Assembly: GCF_022965805.1 (NCBI RefSeq) | Contig: NC_133116.1 | Coordinates: 2,046,001 to 2,110,000 of the forward strand | Direction of reading: 5' to 3' | Source: Primulina eburnea | Lineage: Eukaryota; Streptophyta; Magnoliopsida; Lamiales; Gesneriaceae | DNA length: 64,000 nucleotides | In this document: in pieces, positions 50,501 to 62,500 of the stretch | Layout: every line of letters begins with the position of its first letter | Numbering within the stretch: position 1 is the stretch's first letter | Position numbers and translations under genes: made by a program | Notes under the pieces: model-generated | What the model saw: the letters and a program-made list of their open reading frames with translations, nothing else | The model's database searches: none | Told to the model about the DNA's origin: nothing

Positions 50501-51870
50501 CGACAGCAGACGCTTCTTACCTGGAAATCAGAGCTCTGGTTTTCTCCACTTCTCCAATTATCTCAGTTGTGGCTAGGATCTATGACTCTAGTTCTGGAAA
50601 TCTTCTTATTGTGATGGAGACGTTAATGACAAAGCTGGAAGGATCCGGTGGTGACCTCTATGGTGCCCCATGGAATATTTTGAGGATTTATTTCCCAAAA
50701 GATATTCACCTCGTTAATGGAACAGCTCGGATTTTGGTAGACATACACAATGTTCCTGTAGCATGGTGCTGTATGATAGGTTACTTGTTTTACCTTGTGT
50801 TGTTCCCTTGGTTTTCTGGTCAATTTTTTAATGAAGGTGGAGAACTGGGATACATGACTTATCGAGGAGTGGCTCTGAAATTTAATAATTTTGGAAAGAT
50901 GGATTTTCTTGGATTTCCAGATGCGATGGTGATAGTGCTTCCACATCTTTATTTTATACTTTTGCCAGCAATTATTGCAATCATCATGTTGGTTGCTGAG
51001 AGGGGGTTATATCATGATTACCTTATTTCTCTTTCAAGTAGAAGAAAGATGAGACTGATGGCAAAAACAAGGAAGCTGCATTTCCTAACAATCGCACCAA
51101 GAAAGTATCAGAACTGATTCTTCTTAACCGCTGGCTTAGGAAATTTTTCCTGCTTTAATCTCTGGCCGTCGGTTGGAAACACTTAAAGGTAGATTTCTGT
51201 GCTTAATCAATGACTTGGAATTTGAAAAATTAAAATAAATGGGTTGATTTGAGTATGGGAATTATTGAATCTATAATTTTTTTGGCAAGAAGCTGCTATA
51301 CGTTTTCCAATGCATTAAAACAAACCTTGAGTTTTGTAGTCTCACTCTAATTTTCTGATCCATTATTATACATGTTTCTTTTATCTGCCAATTACACTTT
51401 CATACCCAACCTGTAGTTGAATTATATGATCAGTTCTGCGAACTGTCTCATATTAGCCTTGATTTGATTGTTTCCTGAGTTTCCTACGAGTTTGTTTGGA
51501 ATTCTTATGAGTAAAAAATGAAGTGGATTATATTTCTAAAAATTTCAAATGTTCCCTTTTGAAGATCTTGTTTTGTAGCTTCTCAGTGTTGTGTTTATCT
51601 ATGATCGTAGATGATAAGCTGAAGCTTTTGTTTCTTGACCACACTTTCTTGATCAGTTATATTGACTTGATAGAATTGCTTCGTTATGTTTTTGTTGTGT
51701 CGTAAGTGGAGCAGAGTTTTGTATTTGACAACTCGTTTTTTCATTATTTGTATAATAAATGTCTCAATTGTTTCTTTTTTTTTTTTGTTTCTAACATGGT
51801 GGAATTCTTCATTTACTCATGCAGAACTGCAGAGCTCTTATGAAGCGTATGAGATGAATCCGTTTTCTCA
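47597..51870 (+). pseudogene. TMEM62-like metallophosphoesterase pseudogene
   Basis: Resembles the plant membrane metallophosphoesterase represented by At3g03305. Conserved pieces: signal-like N-terminus and AWVVQLSD...SVHHPDRAHDF with LLTGDLT (47597-47864); DGKSKDLVVMKQDEEEW and VRGNHDNFGVPS (49324-49565); FAGFDSTM, FGHFPLSFS (49962 onward); a transmembrane part with GFPDAMVIVLPHLYFILLPA; and YEMNPF (about 51850). Lesions read directly: in-frame TAA at 49380-49382 (WIE*QKVV); loss of about a dozen residues after GFDSTM; a stop at 50290-50292 and register loss; TAA at 50338-50340 (FWEW*LGDWRK); a frame change near 51041-51046; TAA at 51156-51158; and one base missing near 51847. The DxH metal motif reads DLY and the GHxH motif reads GHLL, so two ligand histidines are also gone. 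Introns keep GT-AG ends, so this decayed in place and is not a processed copy. Confidence 0.88.
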
Positions 51871-53385
51871 GTCTACAGCCTGGCAGTTCCTCAATCGTTG
51901 GCTAATACCATCTGGAAAACCAGGAAAACTTGAACGAACAAATGTCCTTTCCATAGGGCCTTACCCTCCTTCAATCTATTTTGCTGGCAGAATATTATCA
52001 TTGTTAAGTACTCAAAAATAGGTAAAATATCAAATACTGATCATACAAGTTGGTCATATTCGACGGTTCTCGAATTTTGTTCAATTCCCTGTAGTGTAAA
52101 CCTTCTTTCTTGTGTCAAGAAGGAACACACGTTTGCTTATAGAAGTAATAAGAAAACTGGAGTTTTCTTCTTTGGGGTGTGATTTTCTTTCGTACTTGAG
52201 TCACTTTGCTCTGTCAACAAGGTTGAGCTTTCTTTGGTACAATCGAAGTCCCAAATTCATAGTGTCAGATACAGTAATTATTCATTATTTCCTTTCGAAT
52301 TAGAGAGGAAAAAAACCTACTCATTATTTTACATAATTCACGTAAGTACACTTGAAATGGACCTATGGGTTGTGGGGAGGGGAAGTTATTTAAAAATCCC
52401 CAATCATAATATTTCTTTGCATTCATTCCCTACCCACAAAATTGTGGTACTATTTCATACAAAATGTGATACACTTCATGTGGAAATGTGGTACATTTCA
52501 TGTGGAAATGTGGTACTAAAAAAGTACCTAGGGACTGAAAACAAAGAAAAAAGACGGCTGGGGACTGAAGCCAAATTTCCCGTTGTGGGGACGTCTAAAT
52601 ATACAAAATAAACAGCATAGAAATGGGCACGTATCAGCCTAATTAAGGTAGCTTTAAAAAGGCAATGTTTTTATTTTTTATTTATCAGTACTGAGATGAG
52701 GGCCCATCGGCATAGGGGAAGAAAAACATATAATGTAGGAACCAGAAAAAAATAGATCATCAAATTGCATGTAGGTAGGTGTTCCAACCAATTCTGTGTT
52801 CTCATTAAAACACGTGAAATTATATTTTTCATTTTATATATTTATTTTTTTCTGATTTTTTATTTATATTGTAAAATTTTAGTTCTAATCATCTATATTT
52901 TTTTTTGCTATTTTATTTTTTTCCCAACGTGACAGTGATGTGGAATTGATGTATCATCGACACAGTGTGGATGTGTGAAGTGTAACATCCGCATTCCTGA
53001 TAATAAAAAGAATGACTAAATTTGTCAAAATTGAGAGATGCATAACTAAAACTGAAAATTGACAAAATAGAAGATAAAAATCGTAAAAAACTTAAATATG
53101 TATGACCAAAAATGCAGTTTCCCTTTTAACATACATGACATTTTATTCATAACATAATTATAAATTATAGTAGTCCCATTCAACAAATCCACATAAAAAA
53201 ATACATATATTATACATAAAATTATGTCAATTAAATTATCATATGGAATTATTAAACTACTTAGGCATAGTTTATGCATGTGGAGCTCCTACAATTAATC
53301 ACCTATATATAGATAGATGCCAACAAATTATTAAAGTCACGTACGTAAATATAATAACGAAGGAAAAGCTGATCTGATCAGGAAT
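51871..53385. other. Spacer between pseudogene tail and BAHD gene
   Basis: 51871-52020 still reads openly (frame with FLNRWLIPSGKPGK) and may be a last decayed exon, but I cannot assign it. 52440-52520 holds short direct repeats of GTGGTAC/TTCATGTGGAAAT. 52880-53130 resembles the foldback repeat at 40500-40830. The remainder is AT-rich. Confidence 0.5.
53304..53311 (+). promoter_or_regulatory. TATA box of the BAHD gene
   Basis: TATATATA located 75 bp upstream of the ATG at 53386, a normal plant spacing that leaves a leader of about 45 bp. Confidence 0.5.
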
Positions 53386-54078
53386 ATGAGAACTCTTCAT
53401 CGACCTTCCATCCAAGATCCTAATGTCAAAATCCACCATTCAACCCTATTATTACCAATCCAAGAAACTGAGCACGAATCAATATTTTTGTCCAACATAG
53501 ACAAAGTACTTAATTTCACTGTTCAAACAGTTCATTTCTTCCCTGCCAAACCGGGTTTCCCGCCGGAAGTGGTGGCCGCTAGGCTTAAAAATGCTATACA
53601 AAAATTGATGAAGGACCCTTATGATTTCTTGGCCGGAAAATTGAATTTGAACCGGCAGACAGGACGGCTAGAAATCGAGTGCAATGGATGTGGTGTTGGG
53701 TTCGTCGAGGCTTCAACCGAGTATATGTTGGAGGAGATGGTGGATTTGGTCTATCCCAATCCAGCATATAGAGAGCTAATTTTGCAAAGTTGGGATAGCA
53801 ATGAAGATCGAGATCAGCCACTTTGCATTTTTCAGGTATAAATCTTAACATGCATGCAGGGGCGGAGTCAGAAATTCTGGTTCCGACCGGACTAGAATTT
53901 TAAACTCTAGAATTTTCCGGTTCCGCCAGATCTAAAATTTTAAACTCTAAAATATTTTAATATTTTAAATTAATATACCTCACTCACATTTTCTAATCAT
54001 TCACTCCCAAATAATGAGAGAGCATGCAAGATTATACAACTCATTTTGGTATATACCTATTAGTGGTTAGCAGATTAA

Positions 54079-54130
<52 letters not shown>

Positions 54131-55099
54131 CTGGTGTTATATACATTTATACGAAAGAAAGCATAAAAATTCGAACTGAAATACTAACTTAAGGCCAAAA
54201 TTATTATTATTTTCTAGGTGACATCGTTCAAGTGCGGCGGCTTCGCGCTGGGAATCTCTACGAATCATGCTCTGTTCGATGGGCTGAGCTTCATAATTTT
54301 CTTGAAAAACCTCGCTTCACAAGCATTTGATGATACACCCTTGGCCATCAAGCCTTGCAATAATCGCCGCCTCCTTGCCGCCAGATCTCCTCCGCAAGTG
54401 ACTTTTCCCCACCCAGAAATGCTCGAACTCATCGGCGAACAGCAACCAGTATTTGCTAGCGCTGATGAAGATCTAGACTTCAGAATCTTTAATCTCAGCC
54501 CGAGTGACATCAGTTACCTGAAACAGAAGGCAAAATCTGGTTGCGAAACCAACAAAACAACGAAGATCACCAGCTTCAACGTGGTGACCGCGCACATCTG
54601 GCGATGCAAATTCCTGTCAAAACCTGTCCAGAACAACTGGGATCGGGTCTCCACGATCCTCTACGCCGTGGACATACGATCTAAACTGAACCCTCCATTG
54701 CCACATTCCTACTGCGGAAACGCGGTACTCAGCGCTTACGCGTCAGCAAAGTGCATGGACCTGGAAGACTATCCTTTCTCAAAGCTGGTCGACATGATCT
54801 CGGATGGGGCTGCCAGAATGACTGACGAATACGCGAGGTCCGTCATAGATTGGGGAGAGGTTCACAGAGGGTTCCCAAATGGAGAGGTGTTGATTTCTTC
54901 TTGGTGGAAATTAGGGTTTGATGAAGTGATGTATCCGTGGGGGAAGCCAACGTATAGTTGTCCGGTGGTGTACCATAGAAAGGATATTATCCTGCTGTTC
55001 CCTGACGTTGGTGGCGGCGGGGTGAATGTTTCGGTTGCATTGCCGGCTAAGGAGTTGGAAATATTCGAACAACTATTTTACAAGTATTTGTCCGCATGA
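53386..55099 (+). CDS. BAHD acyltransferase
   Basis: Transfers an acyl group from acyl-CoA to an alcohol or amine acceptor in the cytosol. Two exons, 53386-53835 and 54218-55099, give 443 aa, the usual length, with the single intron at the common BAHD position. The catalytic HxxxD is intact as HALFD (167-171). The second family motif, usually DFGWG, reads MYPWG (388-392) inside GFDEVMYPWGKPTYSCPVV. Other family pieces are FFPAKPGFPPEV near the N-terminus, TSFNVVTAHIWRCKFL, and YAVDIRSKLNPPLPHSYCGNAV. Overall wording recalls the omega-hydroxyacid / alcohol hydroxycinnamoyltransferase clade (ASFT, FACT, DCF), but the acceptor cannot be deduced. The intron holds a (TA)n tract and a transposon remnant. 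Confidence 0.92.
53859..53975. repeat. hAT-like transposon remnant in the BAHD intron
   Basis: Starts AGGGGCGGAGTCAG, the form of an hAT terminal repeat, followed by two copies of a CTAGAATTTTAAACTCTAGAATTT / CTAAAATTTTAAACTCTAAAAT motif. No matching far end or target duplication was found, so it is a fragment. Similar sequence occurs near 16990-17050. Confidence 0.5.
54084..54129. repeat. (TA)n microsatellite in the BAHD intron
   Basis: About 22 AT units ending 90 bp before the exon 2 acceptor. Confidence 0.95.
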
Positions 55100-55308
55100 A
55101 ATTTTAAGCTACGTGTGATTACTTGAACGTATCCATGCATAAATCTCTGTCTTGTATATAAGTTTGAGAGTATATATTATGCACATAAATAATATAATAG
55201 ATGTCACCACCGGATCCTTTTAGTGCTTGTTAAGTTTTATGTGACTTCTTATTCTTTTGTGTTTTAATTTTTTTTATTTAATAAATTATATAAGTAATTA
55301 ACTAAAAA

Positions 55309-55362
<54 letters not shown>

Positions 55363-56548
55363 TGAGTCTCATGTGAGACCGTCTCACGGGTCATAATCCG
55401 TGAGACGGGTCAACCCTACCCATATTCACAATAAAAAATAATACTCTTAGCATAAAAACTAATACTTTTTCATGGGTGACCCAAATAAGAGATCCGTCTC
55501 ACAAATACAACCCGTGAGACCGTCTCACACAAGTTTTTGCCAAATAATAATTAGGTAAAAGAAGGGAGCAATATTGTTGGATTTATTTTTGGGTAAGTGA
55601 AAGAATAAGTCATAAATACTAAAATATAAAAGATAATAAATAAATTTGTTTTTTATTATTTTTAAAAAATATGGTATTTAATAGTTTTATAATTTTAGAT
55701 TAGTGATTTATGGAGTTCTTTTGTGGAGATTGTGAGGTAGTCATGGTTTCTGATATCGTCAATGGGTAGCTTGTTTGCCTTTAGCATGTTGTCACAGTGT
55801 TCTTGACCTTTTGTTTACAAGCCAATTGAGTAGTGGGTTTGTTCAGTTCTTTATTGATTTGGACACTTTTGTGCCACCAAATATTATTTTAGTCTCTCAT
55901 CTGCCTTCCAACTCCTTAGTTTCCTCCTAAATGAACAAGAAACGAAAAAATATTTTTGATAAAATGACAATGATTTGTGAATTAGTTTGTCAAACTCCAA
56001 ATTTGTGACCTAATCGTGGGAAAAGATAAACTAAAGTGATGGAACTACTGTATTGCTTCTTTTCACTGATTGTATCACCCACAACCATAAAATCCTTCCA
56101 AGTTATGAACGTGTACCCCTTAAGGGGTCTCAGACACCAAAGATTTTCAGCTTGCCTCGGATTCAGCACGTAATTAATGGAACTAATGATCAGCAGGAAT
56201 GAACAATTCAATATAATTTTTTTATTTATATTTATCAAATAACAATCAATTAATTTTCCAATATATGTGTGATCTTATTGTAGTTGACAGGAAATTGAGG
56301 AACAATGCCTACGAGCACAACCTAGAAATGAGTGGCAGAATTAGCACAGACAGCTTCAAGAGATTGATCTACAGAACAACATATCGGCAGTAATTACATG
56401 ATTCTCAGTTCAACAATGCTAAAGTTGAACTGAGAATTTTAGTTCATCCATATGTAACAGTGCAAGTTGTCCACCGAGAAAAGGGGAAAAATGAAATTCA
56501 CCGAAGCCGAACGAACCAGAAAATTTTATTTATTAATAAAACTCAAGC
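55100..56548. other. Convergent spacer between BAHD and LETM1 genes
   Basis: Contains the BAHD 3' end, a (TA)n tract (about 55312-55359), one family A foldback element, and AT-rich sequence leading to the LETM1 3' untranslated region. No gene supported. Confidence 0.6.
55360..55541. repeat. Foldback MITE, family A copy 6 (182 bp)
   Basis: The best-preserved copy: GAGTGAGTCTCATGTGAGAC at the left, GTGAGACCGTCTCACACAAG then TTTTTGCC at the right. The left flank is an expanded (TA)n tract, so the target duplication can no longer be read. Confidence 0.85.
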
Positions 56549-59500
56549 CTAAGCTTTTTTTGCTTCTTCTGCTTCTGCATCTTCTGTTTGATCGGCTAAT
56601 TTAACTATATCTTCCACAAGAATTTTGCCCTCTGTTAGAAGTAGAAAAAGCGGAAACGTGAGTTAGAAACCAAATATCAGGATTGTAAGCATTAGCAATC
56701 ATGCTGAGCACTAAAAAAAAGATGGAAGGTAACTATTAACAGATACAAACAACAATACAGACGGTAAAACATCCATCACAAATAGAACTATAGACTCAGC
56801 CCAATTGAGATTTTTTATAGTATTTTATCAATGCAAGAAGTCATTCCCCCTTGTAATTTTTGTCAGCTGTAGGGTGATTCAATATGATATCATTGTTCTT
56901 TCTCGAGAGCTTCAAGCCTTCAACTCAACACAACTCTACCAACAATACTTGTCCATTTCCGAACAAACAGCACAAATTCTTACATCAATAGGAGGGGGTC
57001 AAATCTCCATTTAGTGTAGAATTGACAGGGTCCACGTCCACCATTGTTGTCACGACTTTAAAATTTATGTTACATGAAAACCTTAGGTTTGTACCCAAAT
57101 AAGTAACAAAGTGTGTGCGAACCTCTATCCTTGGAAAGACTGCTGATAAATTCTTGAATACCCTCCTTATCTAGGGTGTCTTTAAGGTACATAGCAGCTG
57201 ATGCAACCTCCTCAGGAGTCACTTTGCCATCATGATCCCTGCCAATGGATATCAAAGCAAATAGTTACAGGATGCTGGATAAGATTTTCTTTATGAATTG
57301 AGTTTGCTATCTATAGATCTTAGAAATTTTTTGGAGACAATTCTGAAAGCCACAAAAATCTAGTTTAATTTCTGAAAAACTCAATAAACGAGTAAAAATT
57401 ATTAAAGCATAAAGAGATAATTTTGTGTAAACTGAAGAATCAAGATGAGTTTTCATACATTTTTAACGAAACTGAAGAAAAAACTAGGTTTTCCAGAAGT
57501 AAGAAGTTCAAAACCACTATAGTGTTAGAGTTGCTAAACTGCTCAAAAGTAGGAAAGTTATGGATATTTCAATAGAAACACGGGATGGAAACTAAGCAAC
57601 AAAAAAAAGTAAAGTCATAAACCGTGTCTACAACCACCACGCTGACTTCCAGATCACTAGATGAAACATGAAGTCAAGAAAAAAAAGTCAGCTTCATTTC
57701 TATGAACCAAATGCAGCAGAAAGATTGCTGAATTTATTCGAAAAAAGAAGAGGAAAAATAAAATAAAAAGGTGAAAAATATATTGAAATATTCGAAAATC
57801 ATACAAGAAAAGAATTGAAGAAACTAAATCATGGTCGTTTAAAATGATAGATAAACTGTAAATAATATTTGATATTGAGCTGTACTAAACCTCAAAAACA
57901 CCTTTACAAATTAGCAAATACTATTGATTACCTGTCGAGCAACCTCCACCGGTCACCAATTTTGGCATCCACGTCATCAATTTCCTTTTCAAGCTTGTGA
58001 AGCATAACATCAACCTAGTAGGTAAAATCCCAGTAAATTTTTCATATCTATGCATATGTTGCCTTCCTCTCAATTAAATGCAAATAATTACGTTTTATCG
58101 TATTAAAAAGCATGTTAAATAGCAAATCCAGAATATCCAGAAATTAGCCTTGCCCTGTTTATAAGCGCTGAAGAAACTTTATCACCAGTAGCTTTCTCAG
58201 CAGCAAGATCACTTTCCTCTCTGGCTGCTATATAAGCCTTTTTGGCTTCTTCTTCTCCATCAGTACCCTCGTTCTGAACCACACTATTGTACAAGTCTAT
58301 CTGCAAATTCAATTTCAAAGTGAGATCACAAAATAGAGCTACTAAGATACCAACTTGACATTTATTAATTAGAAACCTCGATAGCTTTACATAAATTAAA
58401 AAGCAAAATCATCACATCTATACTAGTCAATAATACAGTGACACAGCCTTCATGCAATTCATAACATTTTAAAGTGAGAACAGTTTTTTGGACTACTGTG
58501 TACCATGGACAAAAATGAGATGCATGAAGAGATGAGGATCAAGATTCAGGCGAGATATGCATATAATAGCCAATTTTCCTCATTTCACCAGACTATTTTG
58601 CACAAGATCCAAATGTTAAGCACCATAGCACTTTTTTGTTAATTATATATACTTATATCAACGGAAATCACGCTGTCCTAAAAACTATAGTTGATAAATG
58701 TAACTACTATGTTCATAGAATGACTTTCAATCCCTTTACCTACAACCCACATGCAAGTAGGCATTTCCAATGGACAGAACAAAGAAAAAGTCCAACTGAC
58801 AGCGTTGAATAGAAAGAACGAGAAGACCCAGGAAGCTTATGGCACAAAAAGATGTGATCGTGAAAAGATTAGAAGAAATGAGAATCAAGATAAAGATCAA
58901 ATTGGAGAAGAAAAATAAAGACTTGACAGTGTTGAATTACGGTGCAATTTTTGCTTTAACATAAACCAATTACCAGGCACAAAACACAATAGCAATCTTC
59001 AATGCTTTTGTTCCCAAGCGTAATGGTAAAAACCAATGGAATAATTACCTCTTTGTTGACAAGTCGCAAGAACTCCTCACGCTCCCTGCTTACAGACTGA
59101 AAAGGCAGCAAAGAAAATAAAAACTTTATGACAGGTGCTGATTAGCAACAGATAACAATCAAGAACGAAGTCACACCGATGCTGATGCTAGAACAGCCAA
59201 TGCACGGCTAAGCTCGCAAAGTTGCTCTTGTTTATCCGAAGTTTTAGTTTTTTCATGATCTTCTGTTTCTTTTGCAGTTGCGGTCATCATCTCTTCCAAG
59301 GCTACATCCTTCTGGCCTATCACAGATTCCTTCAACCTAGCTTGCTCCTCCTCCTCTTTCTCTTCCTCCTCCTGTAACAATAAACTCTAGGGTTACTGAG
59401 AAAAATGAAAAGAAAAACTTCACGATTGAACTTTATCGAGGTCACATTCACACTCACACAAAAGAGAGAACAAAAGATTGAAATAACAAATTCTATGACA

Positions 59501-62500
59501 TTTGGTTGAATACGGTACATTATTGGCACCTAGAACACAATGAGCACATATGATCTTAAATCATGACAGCATGATAAAACTACTAGGCGTGTGGACCAGA
59601 TTAAGACAGCATGATGCAGATCTAAAGTAGTTGATACATTCCAGAAATCCTTTCCAGCTTTGTCAATTTTTTCAATGGAAACAGAAAAAAAAAAGAGAGG
59701 GAATATTTGAAGAGAAAAGCATCATAAATGATCGAAGAAGATTTTGTTGTAATTATCTTTCACTGCCCATTTTTGCAATCAGCTCGTTAGAATTAAACAA
59801 TTAAGAGCCTAAACATACCTTAATTAATTCTTCTTGCATTTCTAGGAACTCTAACTTTCTCCTCCTTTCAGAGACTGAATCCTCTGAAGGCAAAGATGTG
59901 ACACCAACCGTGTCCACAACTTCATCAGGCAGAGATGAGAGTGTAGCTTGAACAGCTTCTTCTGGCTTTAATTTACCAGAGACGCTGAATGCTCTGGAAC
60001 AAGATACCAAAAATAAAATATTAAAAATCATTACCGTTTGACATTCACCCACGTAGCTTGTGGAAGTTTTAGTTACCTGGAAAGAATTAATAAAGATGAT
60101 GGTACAGAATAGTTGAGAGATAAGTCCAGCCAATCTCGCAACTGCAATAAACATAAATATCCATCAACGGGAGATACCAGTGAACCTTTTATTAACTCCA
60201 GAAAATAATAGTATACTGGAAGATCCTATATGCAGATTCACAAAGGAAAAGCACTGCTATAATACAAAAGTCAATGATGGGCTGAGAAATTGCAGCGAAC
60301 TATGTTACCACAATAACTGTATGAAATGAGAGCATAGAGCTAAACATAAATTTATAGAAGGAAACTAACAACCACCCTCAATCTGTCAAGCACAGACTTA
60401 CAACAATCACAGCAAAAAATACTCAAACTAAACTTCTTAAAATAGGTCCTCTTCTCGCTCACTCACACGCACACACACATACACACATACAATATCACAT
60501 TTTCCATATAGAAAGTGCATTATTTGACATGACAGGAACTTTCAGGCTCTGTCACTTATATCAAAGATTTATCAACTTCCCTATCCTCGTTTTTACACCA
60601 ACACAGTCTGATACTCGTATAAAAGAAATAGTTGTTCATCGTAATATGAGTGTATTTAGGCACACTTCTGCCTGTTACAAAATCAACTAGGTTATTTCTG
60701 GTTCAATAAAATAATCAGTTTATCAAAATGGAAACTTTTCTCTGGAACTTGAAAAAGGCTTTGCAATATTGAAGAAACCTGTTGACGCATTTCATCAACT
60801 GAAAGTAATCCAAGTAAGCCACGATCTCGACATGCTTGACGAAGCTCCTCCTCAGTAAGAGACTCAATCCCCTCGGATTGAATCAATGTGTCATCAATCT
60901 TGATCCTTGAAAAAAAAGGCACAAGAAAAACAGATTGCTTTGGCATGAAACGCATTTGGCTGAGTGCTTCAATATTTACAAGATGCAGGTTCTCCATTCC
61001 TTGTCCAAACAACATGAATCTCTGTGTCCAATAATAAACTACATTTCTTCACACACGACCAATCAATCTAGCAAAAACTATGGGAAAGCATGAAAACGTC
61101 AAGACTAGAATAAAAACTATGAGAAAGCATGAAACAAATTATGATGTTTCAGCATGTCGAAATGAGATTTCACTTTACTTCTTGCACTTACAAACATCTT
61201 GTCTAGGCATAACCAGAAGTTGAAATGGACACTGAACTGAGGAACAAAGCATACATGGAACGGTAATAATATACAAACACAAAGATATTTTTTGTGTGTG
61301 AAATAAATTATTATTTGCAGGGTTGTATATAAATATATCTTGAGACTTTAATTATACAATTACACTCTCTTTTTAAACATTGACCTTTGAACATTATTCC
61401 AAATTGAACTGCATACCTATGTACAGATAAAGAAAATGCTTTGGAGCCTAAGGCCAATAATCAGCGGCGGAACCGGGCTTTCATTTTTACCCGGGCTATA
61501 ATTTTCTAAGCTAGGGTTGACCTAGGTATTGACAAATGGAGTACCCGAGCTACAAGAAAATTGGACAAAATTTTATGTATAAAAAATAAGGAAAAACTGA
61601 GCCACCCGAGCGGTGGAGCAACACATGGCTCCGCCCGTGGCAATAATTATAAATCAAGTGATCAAAAACTTTAAACTTCATCTCAATTTTAGCCAGCACT
61701 TTCTTCTGTGATTAAAGGTCATCTTTTTCCACCACGCCTTTCTCCATCACAATTCACCAGACTACCCAGCCTCTGGAATTCATTCATGTGCTTCACTCTA
61801 ACCGTTGTGCTCTACCTAATCCCTTTTCTCATTGCCACTTCATAACTTGATTTTGTTTAAATATCCAGTAATTGCTCCCTACCCATTTCCTTCGCTTGAA
61901 AAAACAATTACTCGGAGCTCGATAACATTTATTCCTTCTACTTGAGGGGAAACATATCAAATACCTCATCAAAAGAATAATAATAAGGTCCACAAAAAAA
62001 TTCAGAATGTGTGAAACATCGTGGCGGCAAAAAATCCTCTCAACCATTCCCATACTATCCAAATTCCTATCAAACCCTCTTAAAAAAACACCTTCCAAAC
62101 CTAAGAACCTTTTTCGTACTTGATTCTATATGTCCATGGGAGTAGAATTCACTAGTCAAATAATATTTATAGAGAAACAAAACTGATCAAATATTATCCA
62201 GTACAAACCCAAGGGGACAACCAACTCACTAGTGGTATGCAGTTGGCTCCTTGGGTTCGAGTCACACTAAGACCGTGCATGTCTAAAGAAGACCAAAACA
62301 CGAACCACCATTATCAAATCATGAGAAACAAACATTTGTGTGTAAATAAAGTAGCTTACTTTTGAAGTCTCTTTCGAAGCATATAGCGAAGATATGCATC
62401 AGTACCACCATATATACCAATGCCCATATACTTGCACATGGTCATCAACCTGGGTCTGAATCAAAGAAATAGATTGAAATTTCAGATCAACGCAACATCA

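Noticed and set aside
62240..62275. tRNA-like box B (GGTTCGAGTC)
   Set aside because: No cloverleaf or box A of the right spacing; at best a SINE relic. The same applies to GTTCGAGTC-like sequences near 1000 (minus) and 16980.
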